A stretch of 64,000 nucleotides of DNA, from the NCBI GenBank assembly GCA_963170185.1, contig CAUJGS010000033.1, positions 62,001-126,000 of the forward strand, given 5' to 3'. The stretch's first letter is position 1. Each line of letters begins with the position of its first letter. The notes under the pieces were generated by a model. That model had not been told where the DNA came from. It ran no database searches and saw only the letters and a program-made list of their open reading frames with translations. Position numbers and translations under genes: made by a program. Of the stretch, positions 63,959 through 64,000 are shown in pieces. The stretch is from Bdellovibrionota bacterium (GTDB taxonomy: Bacteria; Bdellovibrionota; Bdellovibrionia; Bdellovibrionales; JAMPXM01).

Positions 63959-64000
63959 GGGTCGAAAAGGGTCGTTTTTCGTCGTCATCCGTCGCACTAA

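Overview
The window reads as a chromosomal segment of a Gram-negative bacterium of the Bdellovibrionota / Oligoflexia type. Support: lptD and several lipoprotein and secreted-protein genes (outer membrane); the block ffh–rpsP–khpA–rimM–trmD–SPOUT methyltransferase–rplS–rnhB–yraN; a TIGR02147-type regulator; and many secreted or coiled-coil proteins I cannot assign. No 16S rRNA is present, so the placement is inference. The sequence is moderately GC-rich and densely packed, with many 4-base start/stop overlaps.

Layout. 1–5.8 kb (minus): dnaE followed by a FlgT-like secreted protein and a CsgG-like lipoprotein that runs off the left edge. 6.2–7.1 kb: two small exported proteins either side of a hairpin terminator. 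7.2–12.8 kb (minus): one tight operon miaB–DUF151 nuclease–gamma-carbonic anhydrase–guaB–guaA. 12.9–16.2 kb: unassigned proteins, including one with a histone-H1-like Lys/Ala/Pro tail. 16.3–20.0 kb (plus): thiolase, both 3-oxoacid CoA-transferase subunits and a PQQ-type sugar dehydrogenase. 20.2–32.3 kb: a cyclic-nucleotide-binding protein, pyk, a long coiled-coil protein, FecR-like and TPR envelope proteins, argS, HU, a GYF-type membrane protein and a ChaN-like protein. 32.4–42.3 kb: a VKOR–DsbA fusion, a coiled-coil protein, a STAS protein, a CHASE2 adenylate/guanylate cyclase and lptD. 42.3–48.7 kb (minus): the ribosome/tRNA/SRP cluster. 48.9–57.4 kb: secreted protein, L,D-transpeptidase, a GNAT-like plus haem-oxygenase-like oxidase gene pair, prfC, trhO, a DUF4010-like membrane protein and a radical SAM protein.

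57.5–64 kb is accessory. An initiator tRNA-fMet is followed by a tyrosine recombinase and an excisionase-like gene, an unknown gene, a TumE/TumA-like toxin–antitoxin pair, a gene-free stretch with two long hairpins, a TIGR02147 regulator and a divergent lipoprotein with a zinc-protease motif. A 27-bp repeat lies next to the integrase end and recurs close to the right edge of the window.

Functional themes: purine nucleotide synthesis with tRNA modification; acetoacetate/acetyl-CoA interconversion; envelope biogenesis; cyclic-nucleotide signalling (cyclase plus binding protein); translation and protein targeting. The least explained parts are the GNAT/oxidase pair at 50.8–52.1 kb, the Shine-Dalgarno-masking nested hairpin before a 31-residue basic peptide at 62.5 kb, the hairpin pair at 61.4 kb and a dispersed REP-like element at 13.5 and 20.1 kb.
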